NCBI GenBank assembly: GCA_028281075.1
Contig: JANQKO010000161.1
Location: 1-6,657 of the forward strand
DNA from: Alphaproteobacteria bacterium
GTDB lineage: Bacteria; Pseudomonadota; Alphaproteobacteria; GCA-2731375
Direction of reading: 5' to 3'
Length of the DNA: 6,657 bases
Below, piece after piece: positions 1 to 5,690 of the stretch (within the stretch, counting starts at the first letter, position 1; each line of letters opens with the position of its first letter). A model generated the notes under the pieces. The model saw only the letters and a program-made list of their open reading frames with translations. It ran no database searches and had not been told where the DNA came from. A program made the translations under genes and the position numbers.

Positions 1-249
1 TTTCGGCATTGGCGCCGGCAAGCTGCTGGCCCTCGATGCCGAGACGGGAGAATTCGTCCCCGTCACCTGATGCCCGACCGCCGGTCCGCGGGTGGAGACG
101 TCTGGTTCGGTCGTTCCCAACAGCAGCGCGAGCATCGAGCGGCAGTGGCGCCGCAGTGAACGTGACCGGCGGCGCCGGCCGATCGCCAGATAATGGCCGC
201 TGTCGATCGAGCCGTCGGGGCGGCGCTTGATCTTGTCCGGTTGGGGCAT
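1..249 (-). CDS. Possible small hypothetical protein, open to window edge
   Basis: An ATG at 249-247 is preceded by GGAG (261-258) with an 8-base spacer, a good ribosome binding site. The first ~26 residues begin MPQPDKIKRRPDGSIDS and continue GHYLAIGRR. The pattern of basic residues, then PDGSID, then a tyrosine resembles the start of short uncharacterised alphaproteobacterial proteins as I remember them; I could not verify this. After about residue 26 the sequence becomes arginine- and serine-rich. No stop occurs before base 1, so the frame would run antisense over the end of the gene that stops at 70. That is unusual for a small protein and suggests either a frameshifted 3' half or a chance extension. 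Only the first ~80 bases (about 170-249) look conserved. The gene would be divergent from the LysR gene, with 128 bases between the two starts. Confidence 0.3.
   Translation of the reverse strand, partial: MPQPDKIKRRPDGSIDSGHYLAIGRRRRSRSLRRHCRSMLALLLGTTEPDVSTRGPAVGHQVTGTNSPVSASRASSLPAPMPK
2..70 (+). CDS. C-terminal tail of an unidentified protein (5' end outside window)
   Basis: Reading from base 2, an open frame encodes 22 residues, FGIGAGKLLALDAETGEFVP followed by VT, and stops at TGA (68-70). The codons are those of a GC-rich coding region (GCC, GGC, CTG, GAG, ATC-type), which favours a real gene end over chance. The tail is too short to assign a family. The segment LLALDAETGEFVP has the look of a beta-hairpin or strand terminus, but many families end this way, and I assign no function. 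No terminator-like hairpin with a T-run follows the stop. Confidence 0.5.
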   Translation, partial: FGIGAGKLLALDAETGEFVPVT

Positions 250-257
250 GGTTCAGG

Positions 258-261
258 CTCC
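258..261 (-). promoter_or_regulatory. Ribosome binding site of the possible small gene
   Basis: CTCC on the plus strand reads GGAG on the minus strand, 8 bases before the ATG at 249. It is the main non-homology argument that the small minus-strand frame is translated. Confidence 0.35.
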
Positions 262-311
262 GATGTCGTCGAGGGCCGCGACGGTACTGGCCGGGCGGCC
301 CGTCCCTTCGA

Positions 312-345
312 CTTGACATCAAGCGGCGGGAGATTTGAAATTCAA
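312..345. promoter_or_regulatory. Two TTGA/TCAA palindromes over the promoter (candidate operators)
   Basis: CTTGA-CA-TCAAG (312-323) is a perfect 5-bp inverted repeat. TTGA-AAT-TCAA (335-345; TTGAA-A-TTCAA when extended) is a second. Both have the core TTGA-N(2-3)-TCAA, start 22 bases apart (about two helical turns) and cover the -35 and -10 elements. This is what a repressor or autoregulatory site could look like. LysR proteins often bind T-N11-A palindromes near their own promoters, but these half-site spacings are shorter, so the cognate protein is not known. Confidence 0.35.
313..341 (+). promoter_or_regulatory. Putative sigma70-type promoter of the LysR gene
   Basis: A perfect -35 hexamer TTGACA (313-318) is followed after 17 bases by TGAAAT (336-341), which matches TATAAT at four of six positions. 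Transcription would begin near 348-350, leaving a leader of about 28-30 bases before the ATG at 378. The region 331-377 is much richer in A+T than anything else in the window, as expected for a promoter in a GC-rich genome. The -35 and -10 elements each lie within a palindrome (see the separate entry), so the promoter may be directly controlled. Confidence 0.5.
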
Positions 346-377
346 AATTCAGAAATTCGATATTTGGAAAATCAATA

Positions 378-1274
378 ATGGTTTCGCTGCGGCAGGTCCG
401 CTATTTCATCGGTATCGCCGAAGCTGGACAGGTGTCCGCCGCGGCAAGCCAGCTCAACATCTCCCAGTCGGCCGTGACGCTCGCGCTGAAGGATCTGGAG
501 GCCGAGCTCGGCGTTGGCCTGTTCACCCGGCATGCGACTGGCCTGACGCTGACCCGCGAGGGGCACCGTTTCCTCAATCACGCGCGCAATATCGAAGGCG
601 CGGTGACGGACGCGCTGCAATCGGTCCGCGCCGGCGTTGCCGAGGTGACGGGCCAGATCCGGTTGGGCCTGACCTTCACCTTCTCCGGCTATTTCGTGTT
701 TCCGATCCTGTCCCGGTTCCAGCGCGCGTATCCCGGGATCGAGTTCGAGATCGTCGAGCGCGACCGCGCGTCTCTGGAAACCCTGATCGTCGACGGCGGC
801 GTCGACCTCGCGCTGCTGCTGACATCGAACCTGTCCGAGCGCCGGCGCATCGCCCGCGAGGTGCTGATCGAGTCCCGGCGCCGGCTCTGGTTGTCGAGCG
901 CGCATCCGCTGCTGGCGCGCGACCGCGTCACGCTCGCCGACGTCGTCGGCGAGCCCTACGTGATGTTCCGCGCCGACGAGGCCGACGAGGCGGCGCGGCG
1001 CTACTGGGCGACGGCGCGGGCGAAACCCAACGTCGTGTTCGAGACCGACGCGCTGGAGGCGGTGCGCAGCATGGTCGCCAACGGCCTTGCCGTCACCATC
1101 CTCAGCGACATGGTCTACCGGCCCTGGTCGCTCGACGGCAGCCGGGTCGAGGCGCGCGAGCTCGACGTGCCGGTGCCGACCATGGACATGGGCCTCGCCT
1201 GGAAGCGCGGCCGCGAATTCACCGACGCCGAGCGCCTGTTCCGCGATCACCTCGCCGCCGCCGTCCCGACCTGA
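378..1274 (+). CDS. LysR-type transcriptional regulator
   Basis: This complete 298-residue protein has the normal length for a LysR-type regulator. Residues 1-60 form the winged helix-turn-helix (HTH_1): it opens with SLRQVRYFIGIAEAGQVSAA, and the recognition segment LNISQSAVTLALKDLEAELG is at about 26-45, followed by the wing residues LFTRHATGLTLTREG. Residues ~65-88 are the linker helix. Residues ~92-293 form the effector-binding domain, beginning GQIRLGLTFTFSGYF. The ATG at 378 fits because family members start 2-4 residues before the LRQ motif. The ribosome binding site is weak (GGA at 366-368, spacer 9). The gene converges on the amidase/ABC-transporter operon. Control of that operon or of a neighbour on the left is plausible but not shown by the sequence. 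The effector is unknown. Confidence 0.93.
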   Translation: MVSLRQVRYFIGIAEAGQVSAAASQLNISQSAVTLALKDLEAELGVGLFTRHATGLTLTREGHRFLNHARNIEGAVTDALQSVRAGVAEVTGQIRLGLTFTFSGYFVFPILSRFQRAYPGIEFEIVERDRASLETLIVDGGVDLALLLTSNLSERRRIAREVLIESRRRLWLSSAHPLLARDRVTLADVVGEPYVMFRADEADEAARRYWATARAKPNVVFETDALEAVRSMVANGLAVTILSDMVYRPWSLDGSRVEARELDVPVPTMDMGLAWKRGREFTDAERLFRDHLAAAVPT

Positions 1275-1322
1275 GGGCCGTTTCATCGCCGCGACGATCG
1301 GGATTACACCGGATTGCCGTGA

Positions 1323-1339
1323 CCGGAGCAAAAGTCCGG
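1323..1339 (+). terminator. Small hairpin after the LysR gene, weak terminator candidate
   Basis: CCGGA-N7-TCCGG forms a 5-bp stem with a 7-base loop, 48 bases past the LysR stop codon. A T-richer stretch follows at 1343-1359 (GTTTGTCGTTGATTTTC, starting at 1343), but there is no uninterrupted T-run next to the stem, so intrinsic termination is doubtful. Confidence 0.25.
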
Positions 1340-1359
1340 GCGGTTTGTCGTTGATTTTC

Positions 1360-1419
1360 GACCGCGGTCATGCCGGCGGGGTGATTTCTTCGCACGGGAA
1401 ATCAATAGGGACAGTCCCT
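1360..1419. repeat. Cluster of three short palindromes (REP-like)
   Basis: Three perfect inverted repeats lie in 60 bases: GACCGCGGTC (1360-1369); TGATTTC-N9-GAAATCA (1382-1388 with 1398-1404); and AGGGAC-A-GTCCCT (1407-1419). The last two are separated by two bases and form adjacent hairpins. Palindromes with a GGGACAGTCCC core recur in many proteobacterial genomes as REP-like elements, some linked to Y1/REP-associated transposases, as far as I recall. No transposase is present here. Copy number elsewhere in the genome cannot be judged from one window. The last palindrome lies about 10 bases from the break in the glutathione S-transferase remnant. Confidence 0.4.
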
Positions 1420-1429
1420 TGGAGTGTGC

Positions 1430-1543
1430 GCCGCCGAAGTCGGTCCAGACCGGCTCGAACGCCTGTCCGCATAGCGCCAGGATCAGCGCGAGCTTGTTGC
1501 TGTTTCCGGTTTCCGGGAAGTAGTGAAGCTTATAGATCGTCAT
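1430..1543 (-). pseudogene. Glutathione S-transferase remnant, N-terminal ~38 codons only
   Basis: The minus-strand frame from the ATG at 1543 begins MTIYKLHYFPETGNSNKLAL and continues through LCGQAFEPVWTDFGG. This is the first beta-alpha-beta portion of a thioredoxin-like GST N-terminal domain: strand YKLHYFP, the active-site-region Ser/Asn in GNS, helix NKLALILALCG, then strand FEPVWTDFGG. After residue ~38 the similarity stops. The frame reads into palindromic non-coding DNA and ends at a stop near 1304, giving 79 codons instead of the usual ~200. No later GST segment appears in any frame downstream. The gene therefore looks truncated and non-functional. It starts 85 bases after the amidase stop on the same strand, so it may once have been the next gene downstream of this operon. 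Confidence 0.75.
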
Positions 1544-1557
1544 CGCTCGGCGTTCGG

Positions 1558-1606
1558 CGCATCGACCCGGTGCCGGCGTCGCCTGGCCGGCGACCGGGTC
1601 GATGCG
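1558..1606. terminator. Long, very stable inverted repeat beyond the amidase stop
   Basis: CGCATCGACCCGGT (1558-1571) is the exact reverse complement of 1593-1606. Inside it, GCCGGC (1572-1577) pairs with GCCGGC (1586-1591), leaving an 8-base loop (1578-1585) and one bulged G (1592). The transcript could form a 14+6-bp hairpin, starting 22 bases past the amidase stop codon (1631-1629). The location fits an operon-end terminator or an RNA 3'-end stabiliser. There is no T-run on either side, so classic intrinsic termination is not supported; a role as a barrier to 3' exonucleases or as a protein-binding site is equally possible. Confidence 0.5.
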
Positions 1607-1628
1607 GTCCGAAGGGTTACGGGCGCGA

Positions 1629-3149
1629 CTACATCTTCTTCCAGTCGCCGCTCTGCTCGAAGGCGTGCGCGGCGCGGTAGATGGTCGACTCGTCGAAGTG
1701 CTTAGCCACCAGCATCATGCTGACCGGCAGGCCCTTCGACATGCCGCAGGGGATCGCCATGGCCGGATGGTGGGTGATGTCGAACGGCGCCGTGTTCGAG
1801 ATCATCTCCAGCGCCCGCTGCACGTATTCCTCGCGGCTGGCATCCGGCGCCGGCAGCGGCGTCGCCTTGACCGGCGTCGTCGGCATCAGCAGCAGGTCGT
1901 GCTCGGCCAGCACCGCGTCATAGGCCGCCGTCAGCAGGCGGGTGACGTTCATCGCCTTGCCGTAATAGCGACTACCGTAATACTTGCGGACATAGGTGCC
2001 GAACATGGTGAACAGCTTGGTCGTCTCCGACATCTCGTTCGCCCGCGTCCGCCAGTTGCGGTGGAAGTCCATCAGGCTGGTGACGTAGAGGTCCGGCCGG
2101 CTGACGCCATAGCCGTCGCCATACATCATGGTCTGGGTCAGGCCCTCGACGCCGATCGGCATCCACAGCGCCGGGCCCATCAGGTGCATGGGGATCGACA
2201 CCTCCTTGACCTTGGCGCCCAGGCCCGACAGCGCCTTCGCCGCCGCCCTGACCTTGGCGTTGACGTCGCTCTCGGCGTTCTCCTGCTGGAAGCCTTCCTT
2301 GACGACGGCGATCTTCATGCCCTTCAGGCCCTTGCGGCCCTGCAGCGCCTTGGTGTAGCGCTCGGTCTTCACGTTGTACTGGCGCGGATCGTAGCCGTCC
2401 TCGCCGGCGATCACCTCCAGCATCAGCGCGTTGTCGCTGACATTGCCGGTCATCGGGCCGGTGTGATCGACATAGATCTCGATCGGCATGATGCCGGTAT
2501 AGGGCACCAGGCCGTGCGTCGCCTTCATGCCGTAGATGCCGCAGAACGAGGCCGGCATGCGGATCGAGCCGCCCTGGCCGCCGCCGATCGCCATGTCGAC
2601 CTCGCCGGCCGCGACCAAGGCCGCGCTGCCCGACGACGAGCCGCCGGCGGAATAGCCCGGCTTGTGCGGGTTGTGCACCGGCCCGGTGGCGTTGGTATGG
2701 CTGCCGCCCGACAGGCAGAGATTCTCGCAATGGGCCTTGCCGACGATGGTGGCGCCGGCGTCCAGCAGGCGCGTCGTCACGGTCGCGTCGATGTCGGGCA
2801 CATAGCCTTCCAGCGTCGCCGCGCCGTTCATCATCGGCACGCCGGCCAGCATGACGTTGTCCTTCAGGACCACGGTCTTGCCCTTCAGCTTGCCGCGCGC
2901 CGCGCCCTTGACCTCGGTCTTGACGTACCAGGCGTTGTAGGGGTTCTCGTCCGACCCCGGCCGATAGCCGGGCGTGCGGGGATACTTCACCGCCGGCAGG
3001 TTGTCGGGCATGGCGTCGACCGCGTTGTAGGCGGCGACATTGGGCCGGAACAGCTCGATATAGGAATCGACGTCCGCCTCGGTCAGGTCCAGGCCCATCT
3101 CGTCGGCGAGCGCGATGATCTGATCCGGTGTCGGTACTTGTACGGCCAT
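1629..3149 (-). CDS. Amidase-signature (AS) family amidase, Rhodococcus AmdA-like
   Basis: This 506-residue enzyme should hydrolyse a carboxylic amide to acid and ammonia in the cytoplasm. Landmarks: Lys96 in VVLKDNV; cis-Ser171 in GGSSSGSA (169-176); nucleophile Ser195 in QGGSIRMPA (192-200); then FCGIYGMKATHGLVPYTG (202-219) and a C-terminal NTAPFDITHHPAMAIP (452-467). These are the same residue numbers I recall for the Rhodococcus nitrile-pathway amidases, which share the overall pattern (ENPYNAWYV, AGVPMMNG, GPVHNP, MIxNTAPFD). That agreement supports the ATG at 3149, as does GGAGG 7 bases upstream. A longer in-frame extension to 3299 would run antisense-free through the end of the upstream ATPase gene and has no family support. 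Oddity: the Asp/Glu of the AS signature, four residues before Ser195, is Gly191. The gene is last in the operon, 25 bases after the ATPase stop. No nitrile hydratase genes are seen in the window. Confidence 0.93.
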   Translation of the reverse strand: MAVQVPTPDQIIALADEMGLDLTEADVDSYIELFRPNVAAYNAVDAMPDNLPAVKYPRTPGYRPGSDENPYNAWYVKTEVKGAARGKLKGKTVVLKDNVMLAGVPMMNGAATLEGYVPDIDATVTTRLLDAGATIVGKAHCENLCLSGGSHTNATGPVHNPHKPGYSAGGSSSGSAALVAAGEVDMAIGGGQGGSIRMPASFCGIYGMKATHGLVPYTGIMPIEIYVDHTGPMTGNVSDNALMLEVIAGEDGYDPRQYNVKTERYTKALQGRKGLKGMKIAVVKEGFQQENAESDVNAKVRAAAKALSGLGAKVKEVSIPMHLMGPALWMPIGVEGLTQTMMYGDGYGVSRPDLYVTSLMDFHRNWRTRANEMSETTKLFTMFGTYVRKYYGSRYYGKAMNVTRLLTAAYDAVLAEHDLLLMPTTPVKATPLPAPDASREEYVQRALEMISNTAPFDITHHPAMAIPCGMSKGLPVSMMLVAKHFDESTIYRAAHAFEQSGDWKKM

Positions 3150-3156
3150 GTCCTGT

Positions 3157-3161
3157 CCTCC
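3157..3161 (-). promoter_or_regulatory. Ribosome binding site of the amidase
   Basis: CCTCC on the plus strand gives GGAGG on the minus strand, 7 bases before the ATG at 3149. It fixes the amidase start and rules against the longer upstream start at 3299. Confidence 0.75.
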
Positions 3162-3174
3162 GCGTTGTTGTTTC

Positions 3175-3879
3175 CTAGGGCGCCAGGTAGCGCAGCAGTC
3201 GTGGGTCTTCCCTGACCTCGGCCGACGGCCCTTCGAGGGCGATCTGGCCGCGGTCCATGACATAGGCGTAGTCGGCGACGCGCAGCGCCAGCTCGACATG
3301 CTGCTCGACGATGATCATGGCGATCTCGCGGCCGAGCTGCTCCAGCCGCTCGGCGATCTCCTCGATCACGCCGACCCAGACGCCCTCGGTCGGCTCGTCC
3401 AGCAACAGCAGCTTGGGCCGGCCCAGCAGCGCCCGGCCGATCGCCAGCATCTTGCGCTCGCCGCCCGACAACGTGCCGGCCTGCTGGCCCAGCCGCTGGC
3501 CGAGCTTCGGAAAGAAATCCAGCACCATGTCGATGCCCGACGTGTCCTTCTGCGTCACCGCGCCCAGGACCAGGTTCTCGCGTACGGTCAGCTTGCCGAA
3601 CACGGCGTGCTCCTGCGGCACGTAGCCCATGCCGCGGCGGACGCGCTTCTCGGTGTTCTCGGCCTGGGCCTCGATGCCGTCGAAGCGGATCGTGCCGCCG
3701 GTCGGCGTGATCTCGCCGATCAGCGTCTTCAGCAGCGTCGTCTTGCCGGCGCCGTTGCGGCCGAGCAGGGCGGCGGCGCCCGTGCGCCGCGCGAACAGGC
3801 CGACGTCGAACAGCACCTGGCTGTGGCCATAGCCGGCGTTCAGGTCCTGGACGTTAAGAATGGGATCGGGGTCAGACAC
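3175..3879 (-). CDS. livF: LivF/UrtE-type ABC transporter ATP-binding protein
   Basis: One of two ATPases energising a branched-chain-amino-acid/urea/amide-type importer at the inner membrane face. The 234 residues match the usual ~230. Motifs: Walker A GRNGAGKTT (40-48), Q-loop Gln89 in VPQEH, signature LSGGE (137-141), Walker B LLLLDEP (157-163) and switch His194 in VEQH. The stretch EGVWVGVIEEIAERL after Walker B and VELALRVADYAYVMDRG near the end are typical of the UrtE/LivF branch. The start is GTG at 3879. It overlaps the last 8 bases of the upstream ATPase gene, with AGGAGGT at 3897-3891 as a strong though distant (11 bases) ribosome binding site. Residues 29-37 (FARRTGAAA) are less typical than the family's basic-Gly-Glu-Val-Val segment before Walker A. 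The substrate cannot be told from this subunit alone. Confidence 0.93.
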   Translation of the reverse strand: MSDPDPILNVQDLNAGYGHSQVLFDVGLFARRTGAAALLGRNGAGKTTLLKTLIGEITPTGGTIRFDGIEAQAENTEKRVRRGMGYVPQEHAVFGKLTVRENLVLGAVTQKDTSGIDMVLDFFPKLGQRLGQQAGTLSGGERKMLAIGRALLGRPKLLLLDEPTEGVWVGVIEEIAERLEQLGREIAMIIVEQHVELALRVADYAYVMDRGQIALEGPSAEVREDPRLLRYLAP

Positions 3880-4606
3880 GGGTGGTGTAGACCTCCTGCA
3901 CCTTCGGCGAGGCCTCGATCTCGGCCACCGTGCCGTCGTCCAGCACCCGGCCCTGGTCGAGCACGGTCAGGTGGTCGCAGATGTCCTTGATGAAGTCGAG
4001 GTCGTGCTCGACGATCACCAGCGCGCAGTCCGCCTTGATCGGCATCAGCAGCTCGCCGGTGGCGCGGCGTTCCTCCGGGCTCATGCCGCCGGTCGGTTCG
4101 TCCAGCAGCAGGAGCTTCGGCCGGCGCATCAGCGCCATGGCGATCTCCAGCCATTGCTGCAGGCCGTGGCTCAACTCGCCGGCGAGATCGTCGGCCCGGT
4201 CGGCGAGGCGGAACCGCTCCAGCGCGTCCATCACCCGGTCGTGCGCTTCGCCCCGGCTGCGCGAGCGCACCAGCGCCCAGACCGGCTCGTCGGCCTGGAT
4301 CGACAGCAGCAGGTTGTCGTAGACCGACAGCTCCGGCAGTACCGCCGTGATCTGGAACTTCAGGCTCAGGCCCCGCCGCGCCCGATCGGCCGCCCGCATT
4401 TTCGTAATATCACTGCCGTCGAAGGTGATGGTGCCGTCGTCGGCCAGATGCGCGCCGGCGATCGCCTTCAGCAGCGTGCTCTTGCCCGAGCCGTTGGGAC
4501 CGATCAGGCCGTGGAAGGTGTTGGCCCGGACGCTGACGTCGACGCCGTCGAGCGCGCGCAGCGCGCCGAAGGTCTTGCCGACCCCCTGGACCTCAAGCAG
4601 CGCCAT
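3872..4606 (-). CDS. livG: LivG/UrtD-type ABC transporter ATP-binding protein
   Basis: The second importer ATPase, 244 residues from the ATG at 4606. Motifs: Walker A GPNGSGKST (36-44), Q-loop Gln85 in LKFQ, signature LSHGLQQW (145-152), Walker B LLLLDEP (165-171) and switch His201 in VEHD. The KFQ segment, the LSHG signature with His in place of the first Gly, QWLEIAM, and the C-terminal PKVQEVY resemble UrtD (urea/short-chain amide importers) more than classical LivG. A GTG nine codons upstream (4633) is possible, but it has no ribosome binding site and would add residues ahead of the normal ALLEVQGV beginning. ATG 4606 has a modest AAAGAG 5 bases upstream. The start overlaps the permease gene by 14 bases and the stop overlaps the next ATPase gene by 8, which indicates translational coupling. 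Confidence 0.92.
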   Translation of the reverse strand: MALLEVQGVGKTFGALRALDGVDVSVRANTFHGLIGPNGSGKSTLLKAIAGAHLADDGTITFDGSDITKMRAADRARRGLSLKFQITAVLPELSVYDNLLLSIQADEPVWALVRSRSRGEAHDRVMDALERFRLADRADDLAGELSHGLQQWLEIAMALMRRPKLLLLDEPTGGMSPEERRATGELLMPIKADCALVIVEHDLDFIKDICDHLTVLDQGRVLDDGTVAEIEASPKVQEVYTTRV

Positions 4607-5651
4607 CGTCGCTCTTTCGCGGGTTGGCGTCACGCCGCGCGGTGCCGATGCCGAAGGTGCCGATCCGTTCGCGTTGCGACAGAACGAAACCCAGCAGGCC
4701 GGTCGGCTTGTAGGCCACGACGACCAGCAGGATGACGCCCAGCACGACCGGCCAGAAGCTCTTCACCGCGTCCAGGTCCGACAGCGTGAAGCTGATGCTC
4801 TCGATGGCGATGACGCCGATGATCGGCCCCAGCAGCGTGCCGGCGCCGCCGAACAGGCCGTAGAGCACGGCATAGGTGGAGAGCACGATGCCCATGCTGC
4901 CGGGTCCGATGAAGCCCTCGTGATAGGCGTAGAGCGCGCCCGACAGGCCGGCGATCATGCCGGCGAAGCAGAACACCAGCGCCTTGAACACCTGCACCTT
5001 GTAGCCGAAGAAGGCGAGGCGCTCCTCGTTCTGCCGCATGCCGGCCAGCACCAGGCCGAACTGCGAGCGCACGAGATAGCGGCTGGCGAGATAGACCAGC
5101 ACCAGGATCGCCGCGGCGATGTAGTAGAAGACGATACCCGGCTCCAGCTCGTAGTCACCGATCTTCAGGAAGTCGAAGACCGACATGCCATTGCCGGCGC
5201 CGACCCACTGCCAGCCGGCGACCATGCGTTCGGCGGCGTAGGATGCGGTCAGCGTGCCCAGCGCCACGAAGATGATCTCCGGCGTGCGCTTGCCCAGCAG
5301 CAGGAACCAGCCGATGAACAAGGCCGCCAGCAGGCCGGTGGCCATGCCGATGGGGATCACGCCCCAGAACTGCACGAAGCCGGTCTTGTTGGCGAGCAGG
5401 GCCACGACATAGCCGGCCATGCCGAAATAGAGCGCCTGGCCGAAGGTCATGATGCCGGAATAGCCCCAGCACAGGTCGAAGCTGATCGCCAGCATGGCGA
5501 GAATGATCATGCGCGTGATGATCACGGTCAGAAAATCGCTGACCAGCAGCGGCATGGCGATGAGCAACGCCAGCAGCACTGCCTCGACGATGGGGATCAC
5601 CCGCGTCGGGCGGCGGGCGATCTTCGGCCCGCTCTGGGCGATGTCGGCCAT
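4593..5651 (-). CDS. livM: LivM/UrtC-type ABC transporter permease
   Basis: A 352-residue inner-membrane permease subunit. Hydrophobic segments lie near residues 18-37, 41-60, 67-87, 95-119, 126-143, 172-190, 220-243, 253-285 and 298-314, as expected for BPD_transp_2 permeases. Family landmarks: SFDLCWGYSGIMTFGQALYF (57-76), the cytoplasmic coupling loop GLVLAGMRQNEERLAFFGY (199-217), SGALYAYHEGFIGP (237-250), YGLFGGAGTLLGP (264-276) and a final VVVAYKPTGLLG (310-321). The ATG at 5651 has only a weak AGG about 9 bases upstream, but the N-terminus (a short polar stretch, then the first membrane segment) is normal. The basic C-terminal tail overlaps the start of the ATPase gene. The partner permease (LivH/UrtB type) is not next to it and must be elsewhere, probably upstream of the window's right edge. 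Confidence 0.93.
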   Translation of the reverse strand: MADIAQSGPKIARRPTRVIPIVEAVLLALLIAMPLLVSDFLTVIITRMIILAMLAISFDLCWGYSGIMTFGQALYFGMAGYVVALLANKTGFVQFWGVIPIGMATGLLAALFIGWFLLLGKRTPEIIFVALGTLTASYAAERMVAGWQWVGAGNGMSVFDFLKIGDYELEPGIVFYYIAAAILVLVYLASRYLVRSQFGLVLAGMRQNEERLAFFGYKVQVFKALVFCFAGMIAGLSGALYAYHEGFIGPGSMGIVLSTYAVLYGLFGGAGTLLGPIIGVIAIESISFTLSDLDAVKSFWPVVLGVILLVVVAYKPTGLLGFVLSQRERIGTFGIGTARRDANPRKSDDGAA

Positions 5652-5690
5652 GATGCTTGCCTACGGGTTTCGAAACGGAACGAAAGGACC

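Noticed and set aside
372..1331. 319-codon minus-strand frame opposite the LysR gene
   Set aside because: Composition and lack of motifs mark it as an antisense shadow; the plus-strand LysR is well supported.
335..1354. 339-codon plus-strand frame overlapping the LysR gene
   Set aside because: It is Arg/Ala/Pro-rich, out of frame with LysR and lacks motifs, so it is a shadow frame.
1378..1419. CRISPR-like repeat or insertion-sequence end
   Set aside because: The palindromes are not tandem copies with spacers, and there is no transposase or target duplication visible; only a REP-like label is defensible.
1275..1628. tRNA or other structured RNA gene in the convergence zone
   Set aside because: The hairpins are isolated inverted repeats; no cloverleaf, CCA end or known riboswitch core could be found.
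1602..3215. 537-codon open frame on the plus strand opposite the amidase
   Set aside because: It is His/Arg/Ala-rich with no recognisable domain, and it lies antisense to a clearly conserved amidase. Long antisense frames are expected in GC-rich genes.
3150..3299. 50-codon N-terminal extension of the amidase
   Set aside because: It overlaps the ATPase coding sequence in another frame, lacks a ribosome binding site and would shift the catalytic residues from their usual numbering.
3768..3795. Compensated frameshift in the LivF-type ATPase before Walker A (residues 29-37 unusual)
   Set aside because: The alternative frames over this stretch do not give a better family match, and the frame is intact on both sides; probably natural variation.
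4607..4633. GTG start nine codons upstream for the LivG/UrtD-type ATPase
   Set aside because: There is no ribosome binding site, and the added residues precede the normal ATPase beginning; ATG 4606 fits the overlap with the permease gene.
3148..4735. Two long plus-strand frames (3148-3990 and 3860-4735) opposite the ATPase genes
   Set aside because: They are rich in Gln, His and Arg with no domains, while the opposite strand carries intact Walker A/B and signature motifs.
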